Assembly: GCF_001646665.1 (NCBI RefSeq)
Contig: NZ_LWBU01000384.1
Coordinates: 124,001 to 188,000 of the forward strand
Length of the DNA stretch: 64,000 nt
Direction of reading: 5' to 3'
Origin: Streptomyces noursei
Lineage (GTDB): Bacteria > Actinomycetota > Actinomycetes > Streptomycetales > Streptomycetaceae
Shown piece by piece: positions 16,899-25,666 of the stretch (positions are counted from its first letter, which is position 1; each line of letters opens with the position of its first letter). Under the pieces are notes generated by a model. It did not search any database and was not told the origin of the DNA. It saw only the letters and a list, made by a program, of their open reading frames with translations. The position numbers and the translations under genes are program-made.

Positions 16899-19361
16899 AT
16901 GCCCGGACTGCCTGGCGCGCGCAGCGCGCAGCAGGCCGAAATCCTGCCGTTCCGCTCCCCCGTTCTGGCCACCGCGCACGCGGTGGCCGGGGCCGCGGCT
17001 CTGGGCGCCGCGCTGCTGGGCCTGCTCGGCCTGGCCGGATGGGTCACCGACACCGAGGTGCTGAAGAGCGTGCTGCCCGGTGTCGCGGTGTCCATGAAGG
17101 TCAACACCGCCCTGGCCCTCGTCGCGCTGGGCCTCTCCCTGTGGGTGATCGGCCGTCGGCCGGTCCGGCCGCGGGCGGTCGTCGCGGCCCGCGGGGCGGC
17201 GGTCTTCGCCGGCCTGCTCGGCGTGCTCACCCTCGCGGAGTACGCCACCGGGACGAGCCTGGGCATCGACGAGCTGATCTTCGACGACGACACCGCCCGC
17301 ACCCAGACGGGGTCGCCCGGACGGATGGGCCCGAACACGGCCGTCGCCCTGGCGCTCGCCGGCGCCGGGGCTCTGTGTGCCAGTACGCCCCGGGTCCCCG
17401 CCTGGGCCGGCCAGGTCCCCGGCCTGGCCGTCGGGGCACTCGCCATGCTCAGGCTGTACGGCGCCGCATACGAGGTACCCCAGCTGGAGCGGTTCGGCGC
17501 CTACACGGGCATGGCCCTGCACACCGCGGTCGCCCTGGTGCTGCTGGCCACCGCTATGTTCCTGACCCGGCCCGACGAAGGTCTCACGGGCCTGGTGCTG
17601 AACGCCGGGACGACCGGCGCACTGGGGCGCTGGCTGCTCCTGACCGTCGTGGTCGTCCCGCCGCTGCTGGGCTGGCTCGTCCTGGCGGGCGAGGACGCGG
17701 CGGTGTTCGGGCCGCGGCTCGGCACCGCACTGCTGGTGGCCGGCCACGTGTCCGTGTTCACCGCGGTGATCTTCATGTCCCTGACCGTGGGCCGCCGTGT
17801 CGAGGTCGCTCATGCCCGTCTCGCCTGGCAGGTGCGCCAGAACGAACTGCTGCAGGCCTTCATGGACCACACCCCCGCGGTGGTCTTCATCAAGGACCTG
17901 GAGGGCCGCTACCTGGCGGTCAACACCACGTTCGAGCAGATCCTGAACCTGACCCGCGACCAGGTCCTGGGCCGCCTCGACCAGGACGTCATGCCGTCCG
18001 ACCTGGCACGCAAGGCGCGGGCCTCCGACCGCGCGATGCTGGCGGAGGGCCGGCCCGTGCAGCGGGTGGAGGTGTTCACCCTGCCGGGCGGCACTCGGGA
18101 GTTCCTTTCCAGCCTGTTCCCGATCAGTGACGCGTCCGGTGTGCCGTACGCCGTGGGTGGCGTGGTCACCGACATCACCGAACGCGTCGCGGCCCAGCGC
18201 GAGGTCCAGCGGTCCCACCGCCGGTTCACCGCCCTGCTGGAGTCCGCACCCGACGCCACCCTCATCACGGACGGCGACGGCGTCATCGTCATGGCCAACA
18301 CCCAGGTGCGGCACCTGTTCGGCTGCGCGCCCGGCGACCTCGTCGGCACCGAGGTGGTCGGCCTGGTGCCCGCCGCGCGGCGCCGCCGGCACGGCGCCCT
18401 TCTCCGTGCCTATCTGCGCCTGCGCGATCCGCAGCCCACGGTCCTGGACCGGGACCTGTACGGGCTGCGCCGCGACGGCTCCGAGTTCCCCGTCGAGGTG
18501 AGCGTCAGCAGCCTCCAGTCGGAGCAGCAGACCCTCGTCGTGCTGACCGTGCGGGACATCACCGAGCGCAGGCGGCTGGAAGCCGAGCGCGCCGAGCGCT
18601 ACGAGCAGCAACGGCATATCGCCTACACCCTGCAGCACAGCCTCATGGGGGAGCCACCCCTGCTGCCGTACCTGCCCAGCGCCCACCGGTACCTGGCCTC
18701 CGTCCGTGACCCCGGAGTCGGCGGCGACTGGTTCGACATCATCCCCCTCGACGAGCGCCGCACCGGCGTCGTCATCGGCGACGTGATGGGGCGTGGCCTG
18801 GAGGCCGCGGCCGTGATGGGTCAGCTGCGCGCCGCCTCCCACGCCCTGGCCCGCACCGGCTGCACCCCCGGTGAGCTCATGACCGGACTGGACGCCTTCG
18901 TCAACGACCTGGCCGGCCAGTTGGTCACCTGCCTCTACCTGGTGATCGACCAGGAGGCGGGCGAGGTCACCCTGTGCTCCGCCGGGCACCTCCCCGTCAT
19001 CGTCGTGCCCCCCGACGGGCACGCTCGCAGGCTGGGGGCGCCGGTCGGGGTGCCGCTGGGCGTCAACGACCCGGCCGGCAGCGGGCTGCCGTTCGAGGAG
19101 GCGAGCCACCCGTTGGTGCCTGGCAGCACCCTCGTGCTGTACACCGACGGGCTGGTCGAGCGGCCCGGCACCGACATCGACGCCCAGATCGACGTCCTCG
19201 TCCACACGCTCGACCTCGCGCTGAAGGGCGCCCCCGCCGATGCGGAGGCCCTGGACCGGGCCGCGGCCCGGCTGGTGAGGACACTCATACCGGACACGGA
19301 AGCCCATGACGACGACGTGACGCTGCTCATGCTGGGCGTGCCGGCACACGACAGCACTTGA
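16899..19361 (+). CDS. membrane PAS-PAS-PP2C (SpoIIE-type) phosphatase
   Basis: An 820-residue sensor phosphatase. Residues 1-305 form an integral membrane sensor with about seven to eight hydrophobic segments (MASE-like). Two PAS domains follow (about 318-435 and 440-560), each ending in DITER, then a SpoIIE-type PP2C domain (about 590-815). That domain has the metal-binding aspartates in GVGGDWFD, IGDVMGRG and DDDVTLLML. Such enzymes dephosphorylate anti-sigma-factor antagonists in response to a signal. ATG 16899 is preferred over upstream starts because GGCGGAGAG lies 5 nt before it. The next gene on the same strand encodes a second PP2C protein, so they may act on one partner-switching cascade. 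Confidence 0.87.
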   Translation: MPGLPGARSAQQAEILPFRSPVLATAHAVAGAAALGAALLGLLGLAGWVTDTEVLKSVLPGVAVSMKVNTALALVALGLSLWVIGRRPVRPRAVVAARGAAVFAGLLGVLTLAEYATGTSLGIDELIFDDDTARTQTGSPGRMGPNTAVALALAGAGALCASTPRVPAWAGQVPGLAVGALAMLRLYGAAYEVPQLERFGAYTGMALHTAVALVLLATAMFLTRPDEGLTGLVLNAGTTGALGRWLLLTVVVVPPLLGWLVLAGEDAAVFGPRLGTALLVAGHVSVFTAVIFMSLTVGRRVEVAHARLAWQVRQNELLQAFMDHTPAVVFIKDLEGRYLAVNTTFEQILNLTRDQVLGRLDQDVMPSDLARKARASDRAMLAEGRPVQRVEVFTLPGGTREFLSSLFPISDASGVPYAVGGVVTDITERVAAQREVQRSHRRFTALLESAPDATLITDGDGVIVMANTQVRHLFGCAPGDLVGTEVVGLVPAARRRRHGALLRAYLRLRDPQPTVLDRDLYGLRRDGSEFPVEVSVSSLQSEQQTLVVLTVRDITERRRLEAERAERYEQQRHIAYTLQHSLMGEPPLLPYLPSAHRYLASVRDPGVGGDWFDIIPLDERRTGVVIGDVMGRGLEAAAVMGQLRAASHALARTGCTPGELMTGLDAFVNDLAGQLVTCLYLVIDQEAGEVTLCSAGHLPVIVVPPDGHARRLGAPVGVPLGVNDPAGSGLPFEEASHPLVPGSTLVLYTDGLVERPGTDIDAQIDVLVHTLDLALKGAPADAEALDRAAARLVRTLIPDTEAHDDDVTLLMLGVPAHDST

Positions 19362-19473
19362 CCGAAGAGCATGTCCCCGACCGACGTTCGACTGCCCCCG
19401 CCCGGTCGCCCCGTCCGAACGGGGCACTGCCCCGTGCGGCGGACGCACCGATCGGTACGCCGCACCTTGGATC

Positions 19474-19487
19474 TGTACATTTGTACG
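19474..19487. promoter_or_regulatory. short dyad upstream of symporter-phosphatase gene
   Basis: GTAC-ATTT-GTAC (within TGTACATTTGTACG) is a small dyad about 75 bp upstream of the start, in a locally AT-rich stretch. It is a candidate operator, weak on its own. Confidence 0.3.
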
Positions 19488-19561
19488 GAAGGGCAGACAA
19501 AAATGCCAGGCGTGCCGATGGCCGCGCCCGTCCTATGACGACCCGCGCAGGCGAGGGCCAC

Positions 19562-22500
19562 ATGTTCGATGTGAGTGCTCCGATCCTCACCACGTTCCTC
19601 CTGTACGTGGCCGCCATGATCGGAACGGGTGTCTGGGCGTACCGCCGGACTCACACGTTCGCCGACTTCGCCCTCGGCGGACGCAGGCTCAGCGCGTTCG
19701 TCGCGGCCCTGTCCGCCGGGGCCAGCGACATGTCCGGCTGGCTGTTCCTCGCGCTGCCCGGAGCGGTGTACGCGGCCGGGCTCGGCGCCGGCTGGATCGC
19801 CGTGGGCCTCGTCATCGGCACCTACCTCAACTGGCTGTTCGTCGCGCCGCGGCTGCGCACCTACACCGAGCGGGCCGAGAACGCCGTGAGCCTGTCGGCC
19901 TATCTGGAGGAACGGTTCGAGGACCGCACCCGGATGCTCCGGCTGGTGTCGGCCGCCGTCACCCTGGTGTTCTTCACCGTCTACGTGGCCGGCGGACTGG
20001 TGGCCGGCGGACTGCTGCTCGAGCAGGTCTTCGACGTCGGCTTCGGCCTCGGGGTGACGCTGACCGCCCTGGTGATCGTCGTCTACGCGGGCCTGGGCGG
20101 CTTCCTGGCCGTGAGCATGACGCACGTGATGCAGGGGACCCTGATGTTCCTCGCGCTGATCGTGCTGCCCCTGACCGGCGTCGCCGTGCTCGGCGGCTTC
20201 GGGGACCTGGGCGAGGGCATCGACACCAGGAGCCCGCAGCTGCTCGACATGGGCGCCAGGGTGGGTTACGCGGACGGGCAGTGGTCGGCGGGCGGCTCCC
20301 TCGGGGTCGTGGCCACGATCTCGTTGCTCGCCTGGGGCCTGGGCTACTTCGGACAGCCGCACATCCTGGCCCGATTCATGGGCATCCGCAGCACCGGGGC
20401 CGTACCGGCGGCCCGCCGGATCGGCACGGCCTGGGTCGCCGTGGTACTCGCCGGCGCCACCCTCGTCGGCCTGGTGGGCATCGCGCAGCTGGACACCCCG
20501 CTCACCCAGCCCGACACGGTGTACATCGCCCTGGCCCGGACTCTGCTCACCCCCTGGGTCGCCGGCGTGATGCTGATCGCCGTGCTGGCCGCGATCATGT
20601 CGACCGCCGACAGCCAGCTCCTGGTGTCGTCGACCGCCCTCACGGAGGACTTCTACCGCGCGTTCCTGCATCGGCGGGCCGGGGACCGGACCCTGGTACG
20701 GGTCGGCCGGGCCGCCGTCGTCGTGGTGATCCTGGTGGCCTACGTGATCGCGCTCAGACGCGGCGGGCTGCTGGACATCGTCGGCCAGGCGTGGGCCGGC
20801 TTCGGCGCCGCCTTCGGGCCGGTGGTCCTCCTGTCCCTGTACTGGCCGCGCATGACGTGGGCCGGGGCCATGGCCGGGATCGTGTCGGGCGCGGCCACGG
20901 TCCTGTTCTGGGACGACATCAATCCCCTGCTCGGACCGCTGGAGTCGGGAATCTACGAGATGGTCCCGGGCGTCCTGGTCGCCACGGCCGCCGCACTGGT
21001 CTTCGGCAGGTTCGTCGGCCGGCCGCCCAAACGCGCCTTCTGGCGCATGCCGGGGGGCGGCGTGAGCCAGCTGATGGTGACGCCCTTCCTCAACAACGCG
21101 CCGATCGGCATGGCCGTCCTGGACGCGGACCTGCGCTACGTCTGGGTGAACGAGCCGCTGGAGCGCCTCATCCCGCTCGAACGACGGCTGGGCCGGCAGG
21201 TCAGGGACGTCCTGCCGGAGGCAGAGGCGGAGGCGTTCGAGAAGCAGATGCACAGAGTCCTGGAGACCGGGGAGCCGGTGCTCGACCACGAGTATCGCGG
21301 CCCCAGCCACCTCGACCCCGACCGCACGCGCGCCTGCTCCGCCTCCTTCTTCGGCATGAGGGACCGCAAGGGCCGCATCGTCGGCGTCTCCTACATGGTC
21401 GTCGACGTCACCGAGCGCTGGCGGGCCCAGGAGCGCCTGGCGCTGCTGAACAACGCCGGCGCCCGGATCGGCAGCACGCTGGAGATCACGCGGACCGCGC
21501 AGGAACTGGCGGACGAGGCGGTGCCCTCCGTCGCCGAGTTCGTCGCCGTCGACCTGCTGGACTCGGTCATGCGGGGCGAGGAGCCGGCCCCCGGGCCGGT
21601 GGACATGACGCCGGTGATCCGCCGGGCGGGCCAGCAGTCGGTGCGCGAGGGCTGCCCGGAGGCGAGCCTGCCCGTGGGCGGAACGGTGCGGCGTGCTCGT
21701 CTCTCGCCCGTCACCCAGTGCCTGATGGAGAGCCGGACGCTGGTGGAGCGGGTCCTGGACCTCACCCACAGCGCCTGGGTGACGGAGGACGAGTCGCTGG
21801 GCTCCACGCTCCGTGACTTCGACTTCCGCTCACTGATGGTCGTGCCGGTGCGGGCGCGCGGTGTCACCCTCGGCGTGGCGACGTTCGCCCGCACCGACCG
21901 CACGGGCCCGTTCGAGGACGACGACGTGCGTCTCGCCGAGGAACTCGTGTCGCGGGCGGCCGTGTCCGTCGACAACGCGCGCCGCTTCACCCGTGAGCGC
22001 ACCGCCGCCCGCTCCATGCAGCGCTACCTGCTGCCGCACGAGCTGGCCGGGGGTTCCGCGCTGGAGGTGGCGTCCTGGTACCTGCCCGCGGACGCCCCCA
22101 GCGGGGTGGGCGGCGACTGGTTCGACGTGATCCCGCTGTCCGGGGCCCGGGTCGCCCTGGTCGTCGGGGACGTCGTCGGCCACGGCATGAACGCGGCGGC
22201 CACCATGGGACGCCTGCGCACGGCGGTCCGTACGCTCGCCGACCTGGACCTGCCCCCGGACGAACTGCTGGCCCATCTGGACGACCTGGTCATCGGCCAC
22301 CTCGGGGCGTACGGCGACAAGGAGCCCGCGGCGGGCGGCGACGAGACGGCGGGCGCCGCTTTCCTGGGCGCCACGTGCCTGTACGCCGTGTACGACCCGG
22401 CCAGCAGACGGTGCACGCTGGCCCGGGCCGGCCATCTCCCGCCCGTGATCGTCAGCCCCGACGGCACCCCGGCCCTCCTCGACCTGCCCGCCGGACCGCC

Positions 22501-23158
22501 CCTGGGCCTCGGGTACCTGCCCTTCGAGTCCACCGAGGTGGAGCTGCCCGAGGGCAGCCTCATCGCCCTCTACACGGACGGCCTCATCGAGACCTACGAC
22601 CGGGACATCGACGTGGGGCTCGACCGGCTGGGCGAGGCCCTCGCCGTCCGCGGGACGGGGCTGGAGGAGATCGGCCAGGGCGCGGTCGACGCCCTGCTGA
22701 CGGGCCCGCCGTCCGACGACGTGGCCCTGCTGCTCGCCCGGACCCACGTCCTGGCGGCGGAACGGGTCGTCTCCTGGGACCTGCCCAGCGACCCGGCCGC
22801 CGTCGCCCACGCCCGCGGGCTCGTCGTCCGGCAACTGGAGGTGTGGGGCATGCCGGACCTGGCCTTCACCACGGAGCTGATCGTCAGCGAACTGGTCACC
22901 AACGCCATCCGCCACGCGGCCGGACCGGTCGGCCTGCGCCTGATCCGTGATCGCGGCCTCATCTGCGAGGTCTCCGACGCCGGCAGCACGGCACCCCGCC
23001 TGCGCCATGCCCGGACCACCGACGAGGGCGGACGCGGCCTGCTCATCGTGGCCCAGCTCGCCCAGCGGTGGGGCACGCGCTACACCACGAACGGCAAGAT
23101 CATCTGGACGGAGCAGGTCATTCAGGGGGGCGAGGCCATCGAGGGCCAGACGCGATGA
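19562..23158 (+). CDS. PutP-type Na+/solute symporter fused to PAS-GAF-PP2C-HATPase
   Basis: A 1198-residue fusion. Residues 1-490 are a complete SSSF symporter closest to proline permease PutP: GASDMSGWLFLALPGA, GYFGQPHILARFMG and STADSQLLVSSTALTEDFYR match its sodium/proline-site regions. Then come PAS (about 500-614), GAF (624-803), a SpoIIE-type PP2C phosphatase (818-1056; VGGDWFDVIPL, GDVVGHG, SDDVALLL) and an anti-sigma-type HATPase (1071-1190; ELIVSELVTNAIRHA, DEGGRGL). The design resembles CbrA, a symporter fused to a histidine kinase, but with a phosphatase/serine-kinase output. It probably senses substrate uptake and adjusts a sigma-factor switch. ATG 19562 aligns with the PutP N-terminus; an ATG at 19535 is possible. 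Its stop overlaps the start of a flavodoxin remnant. Confidence 0.88.
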   Translation: MFDVSAPILTTFLLYVAAMIGTGVWAYRRTHTFADFALGGRRLSAFVAALSAGASDMSGWLFLALPGAVYAAGLGAGWIAVGLVIGTYLNWLFVAPRLRTYTERAENAVSLSAYLEERFEDRTRMLRLVSAAVTLVFFTVYVAGGLVAGGLLLEQVFDVGFGLGVTLTALVIVVYAGLGGFLAVSMTHVMQGTLMFLALIVLPLTGVAVLGGFGDLGEGIDTRSPQLLDMGARVGYADGQWSAGGSLGVVATISLLAWGLGYFGQPHILARFMGIRSTGAVPAARRIGTAWVAVVLAGATLVGLVGIAQLDTPLTQPDTVYIALARTLLTPWVAGVMLIAVLAAIMSTADSQLLVSSTALTEDFYRAFLHRRAGDRTLVRVGRAAVVVVILVAYVIALRRGGLLDIVGQAWAGFGAAFGPVVLLSLYWPRMTWAGAMAGIVSGAATVLFWDDINPLLGPLESGIYEMVPGVLVATAAALVFGRFVGRPPKRAFWRMPGGGVSQLMVTPFLNNAPIGMAVLDADLRYVWVNEPLERLIPLERRLGRQVRDVLPEAEAEAFEKQMHRVLETGEPVLDHEYRGPSHLDPDRTRACSASFFGMRDRKGRIVGVSYMVVDVTERWRAQERLALLNNAGARIGSTLEITRTAQELADEAVPSVAEFVAVDLLDSVMRGEEPAPGPVDMTPVIRRAGQQSVREGCPEASLPVGGTVRRARLSPVTQCLMESRTLVERVLDLTHSAWVTEDESLGSTLRDFDFRSLMVVPVRARGVTLGVATFARTDRTGPFEDDDVRLAEELVSRAAVSVDNARRFTRERTAARSMQRYLLPHELAGGSALEVASWYLPADAPSGVGGDWFDVIPLSGARVALVVGDVVGHGMNAAATMGRLRTAVRTLADLDLPPDELLAHLDDLVIGHLGAYGDKEPAAGGDETAGAAFLGATCLYAVYDPASRRCTLARAGHLPPVIVSPDGTPALLDLPAGPPLGLGYLPFESTEVELPEGSLIALYTDGLIETYDRDIDVGLDRLGEALAVRGTGLEEIGQGAVDALLTGPPSDDVALLLARTHVLAAERVVSWDLPSDPAAVAHARGLVVRQLEVWGMPDLAFTTELIVSELVTNAIRHAAGPVGLRLIRDRGLICEVSDAGSTAPRLRHARTTDEGGRGLLIVAQLAQRWGTRYTTNGKIIWTEQVIQGGEAIEGQTR

Positions 23159-23342
23159 CTGTACGGGTGGGCTGCGCGACCGTCGCCGGCTCCACCCGGG
23201 AGATCGTGCAGCGGATCGGCGAGAGGCCGGGGGCGGCCGGCGGCGCTGCCTGCGCGCCCGCTCGGCTCGGCAGGCGCCGTCAGCGGGTGCGAAGACTTCG
23301 TCCTGGGCAGCGCCGTCCACGGCCCTGCCTCGGTGGCCTAAC
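23155..23342 (+). pseudogene. flavodoxin-domain protein, frameshifted remnant
   Basis: The ATG overlaps the upstream stop codon (ATGA), suggesting former translational coupling. The frame starts MTVRVGCATVAGSTREIVQRIGER, with the FMN phosphate-binding ATVAGSTRE loop of flavodoxins. It loses sense after about 30 residues. In another frame GCEDFVLGSAVHG, the second typical flavodoxin strand-loop, appears and then meets a stop at 23340-23342. The remaining two thirds of such a protein are not visible. I read this as a decayed gene. Confidence 0.65.
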
Positions 23343-23850
23343 GAGGAGACGACCGGCCCGGAGCCGGAACAGACCAAGTCGGGCGGATGCCGTCGACCAC
23401 CGGCCGGCATTGCGCCCCACCTCGGCGGCCGGGCCGCCACCAAGGTGCGCCGGCAGGTCACCGTCGACGCCGAACGCCTAGGCCCGGCCACCGCGGCCGC
23501 GCAGAGGTGTTCGTCCCGAGGGCGCCCAGGACAGTGATGGCGACCCGGGCCATGTCCTGACTGGACTCCAGACCGGGTTTGCGCCGGCCTGGTACGGGCG
23601 AGGCAGTCAGACACTGGTCGGCGCCCGGACAAGCCGCGCGGCCCCATGGTCAACCGGTCGCCACACACCGGTCACGCACGACGGCAGGTCGGGATGGTGC
23701 TGCAGCGGCCGGGCATGGTGCCGTCCACCCCGACGGACCGGATCGGCGAGTGTCAGCGGCACGGTCCGGCCCTCATGGCTTCAGTGATCACCGAGCGGGA
23801 CAGTGACGCGGTGGAGTCGCGTCGGCGGGCGGCCGGGACGCGGGGACGCT
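23343..23850. other. degenerate region, no intact gene
   Basis: About 500 bp following the flavodoxin remnant. Short frames in all phases lack start sites and codon bias, and the stretch probably contains more decayed sequence. I could not assign any piece to a family. Confidence 0.5.
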
Positions 23851-24195
23851 TCAGGTGTCCGCGGTGCGGCGGGGCCGCTGGGCCGCGGCGGCGTGGCGCA
23901 GCTCCTCGTTGATGCGCTTCGCTTCTTCGAGCTGGTCCTCGAGGATGACGATCCGGCAGGCGGCTTCGACGGGGGTGCCCTGGTCGACGAGTTCGCGGGC
24001 GCGGGCGGCGATGCGCAGCTGGTAGCGGGAGAAGCGGCGGTGTCCGCCTTCGGAGCGGAGCGGGGTGATCAGCCGGGCTTCCCCGATGGCGCGCAGGAAC
24101 GCGGGGGTGGTGCCGAGGAGCTCGGCGGCTCTGCCCATGGTGTAGGCGGGGTAGTCGTCGTCGTCGAGACGGTCGAGCGGGTCGTGTTTGGTCAT
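23851..24195 (-). CDS. MerR-type helix-turn-helix regulator
   Basis: A 114-residue protein with a MerR-like winged helix (YTMGRAAELLGTTPAFLRAIGEARLITPLRSEGGHRRFSRYQLRIAARARELVDQGT) followed by a short coiled coil (RIVILEDQLEEAKRINEELRHA) and no effector domain. Small stand-alone members of this kind are common in Streptomyces, several beside stress or chaperone genes. ATG 24195 has AGGAAGG about 5 nt upstream. The leader on the upstream side contains a strong hairpin (24224-24257). Confidence 0.82.
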   Translation of the reverse strand: MTKHDPLDRLDDDDYPAYTMGRAAELLGTTPAFLRAIGEARLITPLRSEGGHRRFSRYQLRIAARARELVDQGTPVEAACRIVILEDQLEEAKRINEELRHAAAAQRPRRTADT

Positions 24196-24223
24196 CTGCA
24201 CCTTCCTGGGGGAACGCGGTCGA

Positions 24224-24257
24224 GGGGCCCTGGTCGCCATGCGGCAACCAGGGCCCC
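24224..24257 (-). promoter_or_regulatory. stable hairpin in merR leader
   Basis: GGGGCCCTGGT (24224-24234) and ACCAGGGCCCC (24247-24257) form a perfect 11-bp stem, extended inside by GCC/GGC. It lies 29-62 nt upstream of the merR start codon. It could be an attenuator, a leader structure or an operator. Confidence 0.5.
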
Positions 24258-24816
24258 GAGGGATTTCAACACCATCTGCCGGCTTGCTGCTGCGCCGGCG
24301 TTCTTGTTCCGCGGCTCCGGCCGGGAGGCCGGGCGTGCGGGGATCGCGGTTGCGTGACCGGGGACCACCTTCCAATCCGGGGTCTTGCGGTACCCGGGCG
24401 GTGAAGCTTCCTCACCCGGGCGATCCTCTGATGGCGTCTGCCTCCTTCTTCTTTCGTGCTGCTGGAAACACGGGTACTGCTCACGGCCCCGTGGGCCGCC
24501 CGGCCCGGCGGCCAGCGAGGGGACCCTGCCTACCTTCCGGCCCCATCGCTCCGCCGCCGTGCCGCTCCTGCGTGCGCGCCAGTTCGTCTCTGCCGCGCCT
24601 TACTGGATCTCGTGGCTTCGGACACAACCCTAGCCCCGACCCGAAGCAATGTCTACACCGGCCACGACAGATTTTCTGCAGAGATCGAGGGGAGAGTTCG
24701 TCGACCGCCGGCGCCGAAAGTCTGCCGCTGCCCGTATCCGGCCATCCCGCCTCTCGCGCCCTGGTCATGGCGGGGGGCCGACCGTACTGTGGCCCTGACT
24801 CCGAGGGAGGGACCGC
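24258..24816. other. intergenic region with a second dyad
   Basis: Gene-free between divergent merR and the membrane-protein gene. CCCGGG..GTGA (24393-24404) and TCAC..CCGGG (24412-24420) form a dyad with a 2-nt bulge. The rest shows nothing I can name. Confidence 0.45.
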
Positions 24817-25251
24817 GTGGCGGACTTCGACATGGAGGGCCGGCGTTCGGTGGCACGGGCCTACACGGGCCTGGGGGCGGCGTTCATCGCCCTGAGCGTG
24901 GTGTGCGTCCTGTGGGGAGGACCATTCAGAACCGTCTTCGCGGTGATCGCCGCGCTGAGCGCGGTCCTCGCCCTGACGGCCGCGGCCGGCTTCCGGCGAC
25001 TGGCCCCGGGCGGGAACCGGGTGCACGGGGACCTGGCCCAGCACGGCTGGGGGCTGCTGAACCTCGTGTGGATCGCCCTGTCGGTGCTCATGCCGTTCGC
25101 GGTGTGCGCCTGGCTGTTCGTCCTGGACGAGCGCTTCCGCGGCCAGACGCTGAGCACGGGCACCGCCCTGCCGGTGTTCCTGCTCTTCAGCGCGCTCGTA
25201 CGCCAGGCTCACCGGCTGGCCGCCCGGACGTTCGACAGCAGCGCCGGCTGA
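24817..25251 (+). CDS. four-segment membrane protein, hypothetical
   Basis: A 144-residue protein with four probable transmembrane segments in two pairs (AYTGLGAAFIALSVVCVLWG, TVFAVIAALSAVLALTAAA, GLLNLVWIALSVLMPFAVCAWL, ALPVFLLFSALV). A short charged loop (RRLAPGGNRVHGDLAQHG) separates the pairs. No catalytic motif is visible and the family is not recognised. GTG 24817 is preceded by GGAGGGA at 4-5 nt. Confidence 0.68.
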   Translation: MADFDMEGRRSVARAYTGLGAAFIALSVVCVLWGGPFRTVFAVIAALSAVLALTAAAGFRRLAPGGNRVHGDLAQHGWGLLNLVWIALSVLMPFAVCAWLFVLDERFRGQTLSTGTALPVFLLFSALVRQAHRLAARTFDSSAG

Positions 25252-25666
25252 GGACGGGAACCGCCACACCGTCCCCGGCACCCGGGCGCCCGGCGGTGGG
25301 ACGCGGATAGCGCGGTCCGGCGTCCACACCCTTGCGATCGATCAGCACTGACTGACTGAAGCGTCAACAAATGGCCTTCGCAGAAAGCTATTTGAGCGCA
25401 CAGGCGGTGAAATCGAGGACGTGCAGATCCGGAGCAGGAGTTAGAATGGGACTCACCTCCGACGGTCTGAGCGAGTCGACCGGAAGTGCCACCCCCTTCT
25501 TGGTGAGCGGGAGGAACGCCGATCTTCCCGGCGCACGCGCCCTGCTCAGACCCCCTAGGTGGCCGGGCGGATCACTGCCACATCCGAAGACCGCCCGCGG
25601 CCCCACTCCCGTCATTCCCACGGTGCCATTCCGCCGCAATCGCCGTTGAGCACAGAGGCAAAGACA
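25252..25666. other. intergenic region upstream of two-gene unit
   Basis: About 415 bp, noticeably AT-richer at 25340-25460 than its surroundings. It carries a short open frame (25371-25649) with no convincing ribosome-binding site. It probably contains the promoter of the following unit; no clear -35/-10 pair stands out. Confidence 0.45.

Noticed and set aside
16860..21769. Long reverse-strand frames opposite both PP2C genes
   Set aside because: Shadow frames: no start signals, no recognisable folds, and the forward frames are fully explained by known domains.
24224..24257. Riboswitch in the merR leader
   Set aside because: Only one simple hairpin is visible; no aptamer-like conserved core was recognised.
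25371..25649. 92-codon frame upstream of the GRD unit
   Set aside because: No ribosome-binding site, unusual codon use and no structure; the region is better read as promoter-bearing spacer.
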